64,000 nucleotides of DNA from Baylisascaris procyonis (GCA_037389465.1 JAZARR010000088.1:5890001-5954000), one strand, 5' to 3'. Counted from the stretch's first letter, positions 11,996-26,000 are shown. Made by a program: numbers and translations. The notes: a model not told the origin generated them from the letters alone.

Positions 11996-12855
11996 AAACT
12001 CATGATTTTCCTACGCGAACTATTCATTTCGCAGCACGAACAATGACCGCGAGCGTAAGAGTCAGCATCTCTCCACGTCTATCTCGAAGTGTGGTGCGGT
12101 GCAAGTGGGTCTTTCAAGGTATTGATGTCAACTTGATAGGTCGTGATGCATGAAGTAGATCTTGGCTCTTCCTGCCTACTCAAATCCCTAGACATCCCAT
12201 CTAGTTGTCTGCCTTTCAAAGCTTATATAGAACTTTTTTGGCATAGGATCCTGAGACTTGGTGCCGCTACAAAACTACAGAAGATTCACCGAGGATTTGC
12301 TGGAATCGCCTGTAAAATGATGCATCTGGAATGCCTTCTTTTACTAGTTGTTGATATGTTTGAGCCTCATAATGCTAAATGCAACCTTGTGATTAGCAGC
12401 AATGTTTCAACAGTAAGTAATCTTTTAATTTTATATGTCTCCTATGTGCTCTCTTCATTGCTATTCCCTCTATATATGTTGTTTGATCCTCAACTGCAGT
12501 GTCTCTTTGTATGTTGCACATCATCTACATTCTTCGTTTTTCCGTATACGTCCTATTTTTATTATATATCATAGTATTTCAATGGCTTCATGTTTTACTT
12601 GTGCAATAAACGTGCAGAAGTAAACGTTCTTGCTGTTATCTTCTTGTTCAAACATATGCGGGTAGCACATCACATGTAAAATGTTTCCCTATTATTTAGG
12701 AGTGCTTTGTGAACTCGCAATTGTGGTCGCTATATTCTCGTCACTATATGGGCAAGATGCTCCAGCGGATGCAACAGCCTCAAGGCACAGCGTTGCGTTC
12801 ACAAAGCGCACGCGCTAGCCTGCGAGCGGCTCTCGAGACTATTCGCCTCACGTAG
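11996..12855 (+). CDS. Candidate three-exon 3' gene fragment of the array unit (copy 1 as reference)
   Basis: Three + strand segments have acceptor and donor dinucleotides and compatible phases. Exon A 11996-12054 (behind GTGATTCAG, donor GTAAGA) leaves phase 0. Exon B 12281-12412 (behind AACTACAG, donor GTAAGT) is 44 codons. Exon C 12700-12855 (behind TATTTAG) is 51 codons ending in TAG. Together they give 114 residues: exon B is hydrophobic (MHLECLLLLVVDMFEPHN) and exon C is Gln/Arg-rich (LYSRHYMGKMLQRMQQPQG). I do not recognise the family. Upstream exons are not evident in the unit, so this may be the captured 3' end of a gene, multiplied with the array. The other copies keep the same frame in all three exons, but near-identity of the copies means this says little about selection. 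Exon C is also open in a second frame. Confidence 0.4.
12681..12818 (+). other. Alternative 45-codon open frame over exon C
   Basis: An ATG at 12681 opens a 45-residue frame overlapping exon C in another frame. It starts with a hydrophobic stretch (VLCELAIVVAIFSSLYG) that could be a signal peptide and ends with basic residues (FTKRTR). It is an alternative reading of the same DNA, present in every copy. There is no homology evidence either way. Confidence 0.2.
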
Positions 12856-14253
12856 AGAAACGATTACGACGGGCTGACGATGAGTGAGGCAACGCGTTTA
12901 TCCTGGCCGCACTGCCTACGTCTTCAACTTTTAAGCAATTGTAGTTATTGAAATGAGATAGATGTGACTTTTTTGTTGATAGTGAATGGAGGGATTTTTT
13001 TATTTGTCAACGGTAGCATCAAGGGCGCATTTGTCACGTTCTCATCTTCCGAAGGCAATTTCCATCGTCGTACCTTCTGTTTTTTCCTCTTAGGCGAAAT
13101 AGGTGAGAATATTCGCCACAAGCATTTGGTCTCGACGATTTGTTCAGAGGGGTATTTTGGGACATGAAAAGAAAGAAAAACTGATAGACATTGTTTGCAA
13201 TATGCGCGGTAGTAAGTCTGCAGTGTTGCATTGCCTGCACCGTTTAGATGTTGTTTGCTAAAAAGAAGGTTTCCATTCGCTAGCAAATGATGCTAATCGT
13301 TGAAATTTGAGAAGTGAAAAGTGTGACAATAATCCCGTTGTATTTACTTTGTGTGTTTATGTAAATTCGCTCCAAACTGCAATGCTCTTACAATGTTTTG
13401 TATGTTCATATATGCGTGTCGAATACCTTGTTTTATTTCTTTTAGGCGTCGTTGGGAACACATTTTGTGAAAGGACAATGCTAGCTTTTTGACTCAATGA
13501 ATTAATTCGTGCTCAAAAAATTTATCTCACTTTTACAATAATATAGCTAGCTAAAGATTGTACGACTGAGTTCGAGTTTGTGATGATGAGATGCGCTGCT
13601 GATTAATTTATTGCAATAGCCTATAAAATTTTGCCTTATTATAATTCACTTAGGTGAGTCTCAACAATAAAAACACCCGGAAATATGTCTTTTCGAGAAG
13701 TTTCAATGCAGCAACGAATTGCGTTGCAGCCGCTTTTGTATTGCGCTGTATTTTAAACGACGTATCACTTGGCGCGTATGGGATAAAACTGTTACTGTAA
13801 ATGCAAAGTGTTAATTTTTGAGACTATAGTTTCATGGGCGGAGCGTCACTTTCGTAATATTCACAGTTGGGTAGAGTGACCCCAACTCCCTTAAGCAACC
13901 GTATCACTGCTCTAGGATGTGGCGTCAATGTTTTCGTGAACCCTCAAGGAATCCGCTCCCCTCTTTCATCGTTCATCGCATCTAGATCTAAAATGTGGCC
14001 TTGCTTTTTGCTAGTAGTTGAGCAAAATTTGAGTCACTGTTATTACAAATATTTGAAACGTCCGTTGAGTTATTAAGATAAAGCTAAAATACTACTATGT
14101 AAAATAAAATAAAAAATTACTAAAAATATATATTCAGGCATACGTGCTAATAATCTGTTAGAGTGATGCATTGCACTAAACGAGAGCAAAATATCGATAG
14201 GCGTGCAAAAATTTGCGTTCGGCACGCATCTATTTGTTTTTTTTTTTTTCTTT

Positions 14254-14302
14254 GTCAGTGCAGCGATGATTCGCTCGCATCGAGCGAATCGGCTGCACTG
14301 AC
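14254..14302. repeat. 49-nt near-perfect hairpin in the array unit (copy 1)
   Basis: Arms GTCAGTGCAGC and GATTCGCTCG pair with CGAGCGAATC and GCTGCACTGAC around the 3-nt loop CAT. The only irregularity is GAT opposite G between the two arm blocks. A T-run (13 here) lies just 5'. The same structure is at 18187-18235, 22116-22164, 26049-26097, 35737-35785, 39666-39714, 43595-43643, 47523-47571, 51455-51503, 55387-55435, 59318-59366 and 63249-63297, unchanged in all copies. Confidence 0.9.
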
Positions 14303-15169
14303 AATGCGTTGATTGGAGTTGCACGATGCGAACTCCACTCAGTGCAGTTTGTGTTACACTTAACGTGTTGAGCGGCGTTCACTTTGTTTGATTCGTTCGT
14401 TGTTGTGGTAGTATAGGATACGATTGTGATATTCGTCTTATTTGCTTCATTTTCCATTTTGTCTCTCATTGCCCACGTTCTCAGGGAACGAGATTACTTT
14501 CGTGTTCGAGCTGGAGTTAGAGTAGAGATGGGAAAAGAATTTAGGTAGAGTTAGATCCTATCCTATTCTGAACTTTAGCACCATGTCAAGCAATTTGGTG
14601 AAATGCTAAATATGCTTTCAAAGATTGCTGCTATGATTCACTTTAGGTAACTTTTACGTTATGATAGTTAATTCGACTGCAGCTATGTGAAATTCGGGTA
14701 CACGCGAATCACAAGTGAACAAACCTGCCCAACTTTTCGGGAAGTTTCAGTGCTGCCTTTTTTGAGCAAGATTTGCGACTAACCAACTGATGGTCTACCC
14801 GAAATTATTCACATAGTTCTCCACCTTTCCCGAGGTTAGGGCGTTGGAAAAAATTAATGTTGAAATCCTCATAATGGAATTACGATGAATGGTTTGGTAA
14901 ATTCTTGGAATGCTAGCAGTTTTGTGTTTTCATTTGATCCTTCAGAACTGCTGAGATTTTCATTCCTTTGCAATAGTTGGTCCCTCCCTAGTTGTGGCCA
15001 TGTTTTGTAACTCTCAGTTGTGCGGACGCCATTCCCCCCCTCCCCCCCATTCACGCCTCCCCTTCTTCTCCACCACCTCTTTCCTTCTGCTTCGATTGGA
15101 TTGGGGAGAGGGGGGGAGAAGCACTGGTATGTGATGCTTGGTCTCTGAGACTTTCAGTTGTGGGGAGGC

Positions 15170-18100
15170 CATTCAAAGGCGGTTAGTCGTTCGATTATTC
15201 GAAAGACATTATGTTTGATCATTCGTGATGCATAAGTGCATGCAAATTGATATTCTAGACTTGGTTCATACTTTGATTTTTATATTGCGTAAAATGTTGT
15301 TCGTGAAAGTATTGACTCCTCGCCTTCACCTCTTCCTCCCCACTCCACCCTCGTTCCTCCCTCTCCACTCTCACTCCTCCGCTCCCTCTCCTCCACCCTC
15401 CCCATCTTGATAGGTTTTTCGCATCCTTCATAAATGACCCCACCCGTTTGGTTAACTTTCAAGCTCATTGTTAACAGGTCAATTCTCCCCCATCGGTTCA
15501 TCCATTAGGTGGTATATGGGTCATTCCGTCTGCCTTGTATATTACATGTTCTTGCTAGGTTAGCGAACAAACACATCAACGAAAGTATTTTGCATCCTCC
15601 TGATTTGCATTCCATTTGCGGCTTACCTTATTGAGCGGTGTGCTTTCCTGGATAGTTTCGTATAGGTTTGTTTTGGCACTCTCTTCGTTTTGATTGCTGT
15701 TTCATTTGTATGTACACCCCCATATTTATCTTTTCTTTAGTTTTCTTATTGCTGTATTGCAATTTCCTTTATTCATTTGCTGATCACCTTAACAACCTCG
15801 AGTGCGTTGAATTTAATAGTACACTGATTGGTCACAATTATCCACAAAAACGTGTCTGAATGAATAGCTGCAATGACTTTTCAAGGGGCAAACGGGACGC
15901 ACTTCATTGAGCAGCTTTTGTGATTCAGAAACTCATGATTTTCCTACGCGAACTATTCATTTCGCAGCACGAACAATGACCGCGAGCGTAAGAGTCAGCA
16001 TCTCTCCACGTCTATCTCGAAGTGTGGTGCGGTGCAAGTGGGTCTTTCAAGGTATTGATGTCAACTTGATAGGTCGTGATGCATGAAGTAGATCTTGGCT
16101 CTTCCTGCCTACTCAAATCCCTAGACATCCCATCTAGTTGTCTGCCTTTCAAAGCTTATATAGAACTTTTTTGGCATAGGATCCTGAGACTTGGTGCCGC
16201 TACAAAACTACAGAAGATTCACCGAGGATTTGCTGGAATCGCCTGTAAAATGATGCATCTGGAATGCCTTCTTTTACTAGTTGTTGATATGTTTGAGCCT
16301 CATAATGCTAAATGCAACCTTGTGATTAGCAGCAATGTTTCAACAGTAAGTAATCTTTTAATTTTATATGTCTCCTATGTGCTCTCTTCATTGCTATTCC
16401 CTCTATATATGTTGTTTGATCCTCAACTGCAGTGTCTCTTTGTATGTTGCACATCATCTACATTCTTCGTTTTTCCGTATACGTCCTATTTTTATTATAT
16501 ATCATAGTATTTCAATGGCTTCATGTTTTACTTGTGCAATAAACGTGCAGAAGTAAACGTTCTTGCTGTTATCTTCTTGTTCAAACATATGCGGGTAGCA
16601 CATCACATGTAAAATGTTTCCCTATTATTTAGGAGTGCTTTGTGAACTCGCAATTGTGGTCGCTATATTCTCGTCACTATATGGGCAAGATGCTCCAGCG
16701 GATGCAACAGCCTCAAGGCACAGCGTTGCGTTCACAAAGCGCACGCGCTAGCCTGCGAGCGGCTCTCGAGACTATTCGCCTCACGTAGAGAAACGATTAC
16801 GACGGGCTGACGATGAGTGAGGCAACGCGTTTATCCTGGCCGCACTGCCTACGTCTTCAACTTTTAAGCAATTGTAGTTATTGAAATGAGATAGATGTGA
16901 CTTTTTTGTTGATAGTGAATGGAGGGATTTTTTTATTTGTCAACGGTAGCATCAAGGGCGCATTTGTCACGTTCTCATCTTCCGAAGGCAATTTCCATCG
17001 TCGTACCTTCTGTTTTTTCCTCTTAGGCGAAATAGGTGAGAATATTCGCCACAAGCATTTGGTCTCGACGATTTGTTCAGAGGGGTATTTTGGGACATGA
17101 AAAGAAAGAAAAACTGATAGACATTGTTTGCAATATGCGCGGTAGTAAGTCTGCAGTGTTGCATTGCCTGCACCGTTTAGATGTTGTTTGCTAAAAAGAA
17201 GGTTTCCATTCGCTAGCAAATGATGCTAATCGTTGAAATTTGAGAAGTGAAAAGTGTGACAATAATCCCGTTGTATTTACTTTGTGTGTTTATGTAAATT
17301 CGCTCCAAACTGCAATGCTCTTACAATGTTTTGTATGTTCATATATGCGTGTCGAATACCTTGTTTTATTTCTTTTAGGCGTCGTTGGGAACACATTTTG
17401 TGAAAGGACAATGCTAGCTTTTTGACTCAATGAATTAATTCGTGCTCAAAAAATTTATCTCACTTTTACAATAATATAGCTAGCTAAAGATTGTACGACT
17501 GAGTTCGAGTTTGTGATGATGAGATGCGCTGCTGATTAATTTATTGCAATAGCCTATAAAATTTTGCCTTATTATAATTCACTTAGGTGAGTCTCAACAA
17601 TAAAAACACCCGGAAATATGTCTTTTCGAGAAGTTTCAATGCAGCAACGAATTGCGTTGCAGCCGCTTTTGTATTGCGCTGTATTTTAAACGACGTATCA
17701 CTTGGCGCGTATGGGATAAAACTATTACTGTAAATGCAAAGTGTTAATTTTTGAGACTATAGTTTCATGGGCGGAGCGTCACTTTCGTAATATTCACAGT
17801 TGGGTAGAGTGACCCCAACTCCCTTAAGCAACCGTATCACTGCTCTAGGATGTGGCGTCAATGTTTTCGTGAACCCTCAAGGAATCCGCTCCCCTCTTTC
17901 ATCGTTCATCGCATCTAGATCTAAAATGTGGCCTTGCTTTTTGCTAGTAGTTGAGCAAAATTTGAGTCACTGTTATTACAAATATTTGAAACGTCCGTTG
18001 AGTTATTAAGATAAAGCTAAAATACTACTATGTAAAATAAAATAAAAAATTACTAAAAATATATATTCAGGCATACGTGCTAATAATCTGTTAGAGTGAT

Positions 18101-19101
18101 GCATTGCACTAAACGAGAGCAAAATATCGATAGGCGTGCAAAAATTTGCGTTCGGCACGCATCTATTTGTTTTTTTTTTTTTCTTTGTCAGTGCAGCGAT
18201 GATTCGCTCGCATCGAGCGAATCGGCTGCACTGACAATGCGTTGATTGGAGTTGCACGATGCGAACTCCACTCAGTGCAGTTTGTGTTACACTTAACGTG
18301 TTGAGCGGCGTTCACTTTGTTTGATTCGTTCGTTGTTGTGGTAGTATAGGATACGATTGTGATATTCGTCTTATTTGCTTCATTTTCCATTTTGTCTCTC
18401 ATTGCCCACGTTCTCAGGGAACGAGATTACTTTCGTGTTCGAGCTGGAGTTAGAGTAGAGATGGGAAAAGAATTTAGGTAGAGTTAGATCCTATCCTATT
18501 CTGAACTTTAGCACCATGTCAAGCAATTTGGTGAAATGCTAAATATGCTTTCAAAGATTGCTGCTATGATTCACTTTAGGTAACTTTTACGTTATGATAG
18601 TTAATTCGACTGCAGCTATGTGAAATTCGGGTACACGCGAATCACAAGTGAACAAACCTGCCCAACTTTTCGGGAAGTTTCAGTGCTGCCTTTTTTGAGC
18701 AAGATTTGCGACTAACCAACTGATGGTCTACCCGAAATTATTCACATAGTTCTCCACCTTTCCCGAGGTTAGGGCGTTGGAAAAAATTAATGTTGAAATC
18801 CTCATAATGGAATTACGATGAATGGTTTGGTAAATTCTTGGAATGCTAGCAGTTTTGTGTTTTCATTTGATCCTTCAGAACTGCTGAGATTTTCATTCCT
18901 TTGCAATAGTTGGTCCCTCCCTAGTTGTGGCCATGTTTTGTAACTCTCAGTTGTGCGGACGCCATTCCCCCCCTTCCCCCCATTCACGCCTCCCCTTCTT
19001 CTCCACCACCTCTTTCCTTCTGCTTCGATTGGATTGGGGAGAGGGGGGAGAAGCACTGGTATGTGATGCTTGGTCTCTGAGACTTTCAGTTGTGGGGAGG
19101 C
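15170..19101 (+). repeat. Array copy 2
   Basis: 3932 bp. Candidate exons at 15929-15987, 16214-16345 and 16633-16788. T-run 13. It combines the CACCCGG form with the A form (ACTATTACTG), the only copy with that pairing. Confidence 0.95.
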
Positions 19102-22100
19102 CATTCAAAGGCGGTTAGTCGTTCGATTATTCGAAAGACATTATGTTTGATCATTCGTGATGCATAAGTGCATGCAAATTGATATTCTAGACTTGGTTCA
19201 TACTTTGATTTTTATATTGCGTAAAATGTTGTTCGTGAAAGTATTGACTCCTCGCCTTCACCTCTTCCTCCCCACTCCACCCTCGTTCCTCCCTCTCCAC
19301 TCTCACTCCTCCGCTCCCTCTCCTCCACCCTCCCCATCTTGATAGGTTTTTCGCATCCTTCATAAATGACCCCACCCGTTTGGTTAACTTTCAAGCTCAT
19401 TGTTAACAGGTCAATTCTCCCCCATCGGTTCATCCATTAGGTGGTATATGGGTCATTCCGTCTGCCTTGTATATTACATGTTCTTGCTAGGTTAGCGAAC
19501 AAACACATCAACGAAAGTATTTTGCATCCTCCTGATTTGCATTCCATTTGCGGCTTACCTTATTGAGCGGTGTGCTTTCCTGGATAGTTTCGTATAGGTT
19601 TGTTTTGGCACTCTCTTCGTTTTGATTGCTGTTTCATTTGTATGTACACCCCCATATTTATCTTTTCTTTAGTTTTCTTATTGCTGTATTGCAATTTCCT
19701 TTATTCATTTGCTGATCACCTTAACAACCTCGAGTGCGTTGAATTTAATAGTACACTGATTGGTCACAATTATCCACAAAAACGTGTCTGAATGAATAGC
19801 TGCAATGACTTTTCAAGGGGCAAACGGGACGCACTTCATTGAGCAGCTTTTGTGATTCAGAAACTCATGATTTTCCTACGCGAACTATTCATTTCGCAGC
19901 ACGAACAATGACCGCGAGCGTAAGAGTCAGCATCTCTCCACGTCTATCTCGAAGTGTGGTGCGGTGCAAGTGGGTCTTTCAAGGTATTGATGTCAACTTG
20001 ATAGGTCGTGATGCATGAAGTAGATCTTGGCTCTTCCTGCCTACTCAAATCCCTAGACATCCCATCTAGTTGTCTGCCTTTCAAAGCTTATATAGAACTT
20101 TTTTGGCATAGGATCCTGAGACTTGGTGCCGCTACAAAACTACAGAAGATTCACCGAGGATTTGCTGGAATCGCCTGTAAAATGATGCATCTGGAATGCC
20201 TTCTTTTACTAGTTGTTGATATGTTTGAGCCTCATAATGCTAAATGCAACCTTGTGATTAGCAGCAATGTTTCAACAGTAAGTAATCTTTTAATTTTATA
20301 TGTCTCCTATGTGCTCTCTTCATTGCTATTCCCTCTATATATGTTGTTTGATCCTCAACTGCAGTGTCTCTTTGTATGTTGCACATCATCTACATTCTTC
20401 GTTTTTCCGTATACGTCCTATTTTTATTATATATCATAGTATTTCAATGGCTTCATGTTTTACTTGTGCAATAAACGTGCAGAAGTAAACGTTCTTGCTG
20501 TTATCTTCTTGTTCAAACATATGCGGGTAGCACATCACATGTAAAATGTTTCCCTATTATTTAGGAGTGCTTTGTGAACTCGCAATTGTGGTCGCTATAT
20601 TCTCGTCACTATATGGGCAAGATGCTCCAGCGGATGCAACAGCCTCAAGGCACAGCGTTGCGTTCACAAAGCGCACGCGCTAGCCTGCGAGCGGCTCTCG
20701 AGACTATTCGCCTCACGTAGAGAAACGATTACGACGGGCTGACGATGAGTGAGGCAACGCGTTTATCCTGGCCGCACTGCCTACGTCTTCAACTTTTAAG
20801 CAATTGTAGTTATTGAAATGAGATAGATGTGACTTTTTTGTTGATAGTGAATGGAGGGATTTTTTTATTTGTCAACGGTAGCATCAAGGGCGCATTTGTC
20901 ACGTTCTCATCTTCCGAAGGCAATTTCCATCGTCGTACCTTCTGTTTTTTCCTCTTAGGCGAAATAGGTGAGAATATTCGCCACAAGCATTTGGTCTCGA
21001 CGATTTGTTCAGAGGGGTATTTTGGGACATGAAAAGAAAGAAAAACTGATAGACATTGTTTGCAATATGCGCGGTAGTAAGTCTGCAGTGTTGCATTGCC
21101 TGCACCGTTTAGATGTTGTTTGCTAAAAAGAAGGTTTCCATTCGCTAGCAAATGATGCTAATCGTTGAAATTTGAGAAGTGAAAAGTGTGACAATAATCC
21201 CGTTGTATTTACTTTGTGTGTTTATGTAAATTCGCTCCAAACTGCAATGCTCTTACAATGTTTTGTATGTTCATATATGCGTGTCGAATACCTTGTTTTA
21301 TTTCTTTTAGGCGTCGTTGGGAACACATTTTGTGAAAGGACAATGCTAGCTTTTTGACTCAATGAATTAATTCGTGCTCAAAAAATTTATCTCACTTTTA
21401 CAATAATATAGCTAGCTAAAGATTGTACGACTGAGTTCGAGTTTGTGATGATGAGATGCGCTGCTGATTAATTTATTGCAATAGCCTATAAAATTTTGCC
21501 TTATTATAATTCACTTAGGTGAGTCTCAACAATAAAAACACCTGGAAATATGTCTTTTCGAGAAGTTTCAATGCAGCAACGAATTGCGTTGCAGCCGCTT
21601 TTGTATTGCGCTGTATTTTAAACGACGTATCACTTGGCGCGTATGGGATAAAACTATTACTGTAAATGCAAAGTGTTAATTTTTGAGACTATAGTTTCAT
21701 GGGCGGAGCGTCACTTTCGTAATATTCACAGTTGGGTAGAGTGACCCCAACTCCCTTAAGCAACCGTATCACTGCTCTAGGATGTGGCGTCAATGTTTTC
21801 GTGAACCCTCAAGGAATCCGCTCCCCTCTTTCATCGTTCATCGCATCTAGATCTAAAATGTGGCCTTGCTTTTTGCTAGTAGTTGAGCAAAATTTGAGTC
21901 ACTGTTATTACAAATATTTGAAACGTCCGTTGAGTTATTAAGATAAAGCTAAAATACTACTATGTAAAATAAAATAAAAAATTACTAAAAATATATATTC
22001 AGGCATACGTGCTAATAATCTGTTAGAGTGATGCATTGCACTAAACGAGAGCAAAATATCGATAGGCGTGCAAAAATTTGCGTTCGGCACGCATCTATTT

Positions 22101-23030
22101 GTTTTTTTTTTCTTTGTCAGTGCAGCGATGATTCGCTCGCATCGAGCGAATCGGCTGCACTGACAATGCGTTGATTGGAGTTGCACGATGCGAACTCCAC
22201 TCAGTGCAGTTTGTGTTACACTTAACGTGTTGAGCGGCGTTCACTTTGTTTGATTCGTTCGTTGTTGTGGTAGTATAGGATACGATTGTGATATTCGTCT
22301 TATTTGCTTCATTTTCCATTTTGTCTCTCATTGCCCACGTTCTCAGGGAACGAGATTACTTTCGTGTTCGAGCTGGAGTTAGAGTAGAGATGGGAAAAGA
22401 ATTTAGGTAGAGTTAGATCCTATCCTATTCTGAACTTTAGCACCATGTCAAGCAATTTGGTGAAATGCTAAATATGCTTTCAAAGATTGCTGCTATGATT
22501 CACTTTAGGTAACTTTTACGTTATGATAGTTAATTCGACTGCAGCTATGTGAAATTCGGGTACACGCGAATCACAAGTGAACAAACCTGCCCAACTTTTC
22601 GGGAAGTTTCAGTGCTGCCTTTTTTGAGCAAGATTTGCGACTAACCAACTGATGGTCTACCCGAAATTATTCACATAGTTCTCCACCTTTCCCGAGGTTA
22701 GGGCGTTGGAAAAAATTAATGTTGAAATCCTCATAATGGAATTACGATGAATGGTTTGGTAAATTCTTGGAATGCTAGCAGTTTTGTGTTTTCATTTGAT
22801 CCTTCAGAACTGCTGAGATTTTCATTCCTTTGCAATAGTTGGTCCCTCCCTAGTTGTGGCCATGTTTTGTAACTCTCAGTTGTGCGGACGCCATTCCCCC
22901 CCTTCCCCCCATTCACGCCTCCCCTTCTTCTCCACCACCTCTTTCCTTCTGCTTCGATTGGATTGGGGAGAGGGGGGAGAAGCACTGGTATGTGATGCTT
23001 GGTCTCTGAGACTTTCAGTTGTGGGGAGGC
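19102..23030 (+). repeat. Array copy 3
   Basis: 3929 bp. Candidate exons at 19861-19919, 20146-20277 and 20565-20720. T-run 10. CACCTGG, A form, GGTTAGCG. Confidence 0.95.
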
Positions 23031-26000
23031 CATTCAAAGGCGGTTAGTCGTTCGATTATTCGAAAGACATTATGTTTGATCATTCGTGATGCATAAGTGC
23101 ATGCAAATTGATATTCTAGACTTGGTTCATACTTTGATTTTTATATTGCGTAAAATGTTGTTCGTGAAAGTATTGACTCCTCGCCTTCACCTCTTCCTCC
23201 CCACTCCACCCTCGTTCCTCCCTCTCCACTCTCACTCCTCCGCTCCCTCTCCTCCACCCTCCCCATCTTGATAGGTTTTTCGCATCCTTCATAAATGACC
23301 CCACCCGTTTGGTTAACTTTCAAGCTCATTGTTAACAGGTCAATTCTCCCCCATCGGTTCATCCATTAGGTGGTATATGGGTCATTCCGTCTGCCTTGTA
23401 TATTACATGTTCTTGCTAGGTTAGCGAACAAACACATCAACGAAAGTATTTTGCATCCTCCTGATTTGCATTCCATTTGCGGCTTACCTTATTGAGCGGT
23501 GTGCTTTCCTGGATAGTTTCGTATAGGTTTGTTTTGGCACTCTCTTCGTTTTGATTGCTGTTTCATTTGTATGTACACCCCCATATTTATCTTTTCTTTA
23601 GTTTTCTTATTGCTGTATTGCAATTTCCTTTATTCATTTGCTGATCACCTTAACAACCTCGAGTGCGTTGAATTTAATAGTACACTGATTGGTCACAATT
23701 ATCCACAAAAACGTGTCTGAATGAATAGCTGCAATGACTTTTCAAGGGGCAAACGGGACGCACTTCATTGAGCAGCTTTTGTGATTCAGAAACTCATGAT
23801 TTTCCTACGCGAACTATTCATTTCGCAGCACGAACAATGACCGCGAGCGTAAGAGTCAGCATCTCTCCACGTCTATCTCGAAGTGTGGTGCGGTGCAAGT
23901 GGGTCTTTCAAGGTATTGATGTCAACTTGATAGGTCGTGATGCATGAAGTAGATCTTGGCTCTTCCTGCCTACTCAAATCCCTAGACATCCCATCTAGTT
24001 GTCTGCCTTTCAAAGCTTATATAGAACTTTTTTGGCATAGGATCCTGAGACTTGGTGCCGCTACAAAACTACAGAAGATTCACCGAGGATTTGCTGGAAT
24101 CGCCTGTAAAATGATGCATCTGGAATGCCTTCTTTTACTAGTTGTTGATATGTTTGAGCCTCATAATGCTAAATGCAACCTTGTGATTAGCAGCAATGTT
24201 TCAACAGTAAGTAATCTTTTAATTTTATATGTCTCCTATGTGCTCTCTTCATTGCTATTCCCTCTATATATGTTGTTTGATCCTCAACTGCAGTGTCTCT
24301 TTGTATGTTGCACATCATCTACATTCTTCGTTTTTCCGTATACGTCCTATTTTTATTATATATCATAGTATTTCAATGGCTTCATGTTTTACTTGTGCAA
24401 TAAACGTGCAGAAGTAAACGTTCTTGCTGTTATCTTCTTGTTCAAACATATGCGGGTAGCACATCACATGTAAAATGTTTCCCTATTATTTAGGAGTGCT
24501 TTGTGAACTCGCAATTGTGGTCGCTATATTCTCGTCACTATATGGGCAAGATGCTCCAGCGGATGCAACAGCCTCAAGGCACAGCGTTGCGTTCACAAAG
24601 CGCACGCGCTAGCCTGCGAGCGGCTCTCGAGACTATTCGCCTCACGTAGAGAAACGATTACGACGGGCTGACGATGAGTGAGGCAACGCGTTTATCCTGG
24701 CCGCACTGCCTACGTCTTCAACTTTTAAGCAATTGTAGTTATTGAAATGAGATAGATGTGACTTTTTTGTTGATAGTGAATGGAGGGATTTTTTTTATTT
24801 GTCAACGGTAGCATCAAGGGCGCATTTGTCACGTTCTCATCTTCCGAAGGCAATTTCCATCGTCGTACCTTCTGTTTTTTCCTCTTAGGCGAAATAGGTG
24901 AGAATATTCGCCACAAGCATTTGGTCTCGACGATTTGTTCAGAGGGGTATTTTGGGACATGAAAAGAAAGAAAAACTGATAGACATTGTTTGCAATATGC
25001 GCGGTAGTAAGTCTGCAGTGTTGCATTGCCTGCACCGTTTAGATGTTGTTTGCTAAAAAGAAGGTTTCCATTCGCTAGCAAATGATGCTAATCGTTGAAA
25101 TTTGAGAAGTGAAAAGTGTGACAATAATCCCGTTGTATTTACTTTGTGTGTTTATGTAAATTCGCTCCAAACTGCAATGCTCTTACAATGTTTTGTATGT
25201 TCATATATGCGTGTCGAATACCTTGTTTTATTTCTTTTAGGCGTCGTTGGGAACACATTTTGTGAAAGGACAATGCTAGCTTTTTGACTCAATGAATTAA
25301 TTCGTGCTCAAAAAATTTATCTCACTTTTACAATAATATAGCTAGCTAAAGATTGTACGACTGAGTTCGAGTTTGTGATGATGAGATGCGCTGCTGATTA
25401 ATTTATTGCAATAGCCTATAAAATTTTGCCTTATTATAATTCACTTAGGTGAGTCTCAACAATAAAAACACCTGGAAATATGTCTTTTCGAGAAGTTTCA
25501 ATGCAGCAACGAATTGCGTTGCAGCCGCTTTTGTATTGCGCTGTATTTTAAACGACGTATCACTTGGCGCGTATGGGATAAAACTATTACTGTAAATGCA
25601 AAGTGTTAATTTTTGAGACTATAGTTTCATGGGCGGAGCGTCACTTTCGTAATATTCACAGTTGGGTAGAGTGACCCCAACTCCCTTAAGCAACCGTATC
25701 ACTGCTCTAGGATGTGGCGTCAATGTTTTCGTGAACCCTCAAGGAATCCGCTCCCCTCTTTCATCGTTCATCGCATCTAGATCTAAAATGTGGCCTTGCT
25801 TTTTGCTAGTAGTTGAGCAAAATTTGAGTCACTGTTATTACAAATATTTGAAACGTCCGTTGAGTTATTAAGATAAAGCTAAAATACTACTATGTAAAAT
25901 AAAATAAAAAATTACTAAAAATATATATTCAGGCATACGTGCTAATAATCTGTTAGAGTGATGCATTGCACTAAACGAGAGCAAAATATCGATAGGCGTG

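Larger units (their letters stand above)
11237..15169 (+). repeat. Array copy 1 (left edge)
   Basis: 3933 bp. Its left edge differs from inner copies (for example CATAACTGC where others have CATAAGTGC). T-run of 13 before the hairpin at 14254-14302. Marker bases: CACCCGG form near 13677, G form (ACTGTTACTG) near 13791, GGTTAGCG form near 11632. It shares the C7-T-C7 plus G7 end variant only with copy 4. Confidence 0.95.

Noticed and set aside
12945..13286. 113-118-codon - strand frame repeated in each unit
   Set aside because: Its end changes with a one-base homopolymer difference (copies 4 and 7), composition is unremarkable and there is no splice context or recognisable motif.
14230..14469. 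79-131-codon - strand frame over the hairpin
   Set aside because: Its length depends on the T-run length, so it is not a constrained gene.
14869..15186. Gly/Arg- and Pro-rich short frames at the unit end
   Set aside because: They are products of C/G homopolymer tracts and change length between copies.
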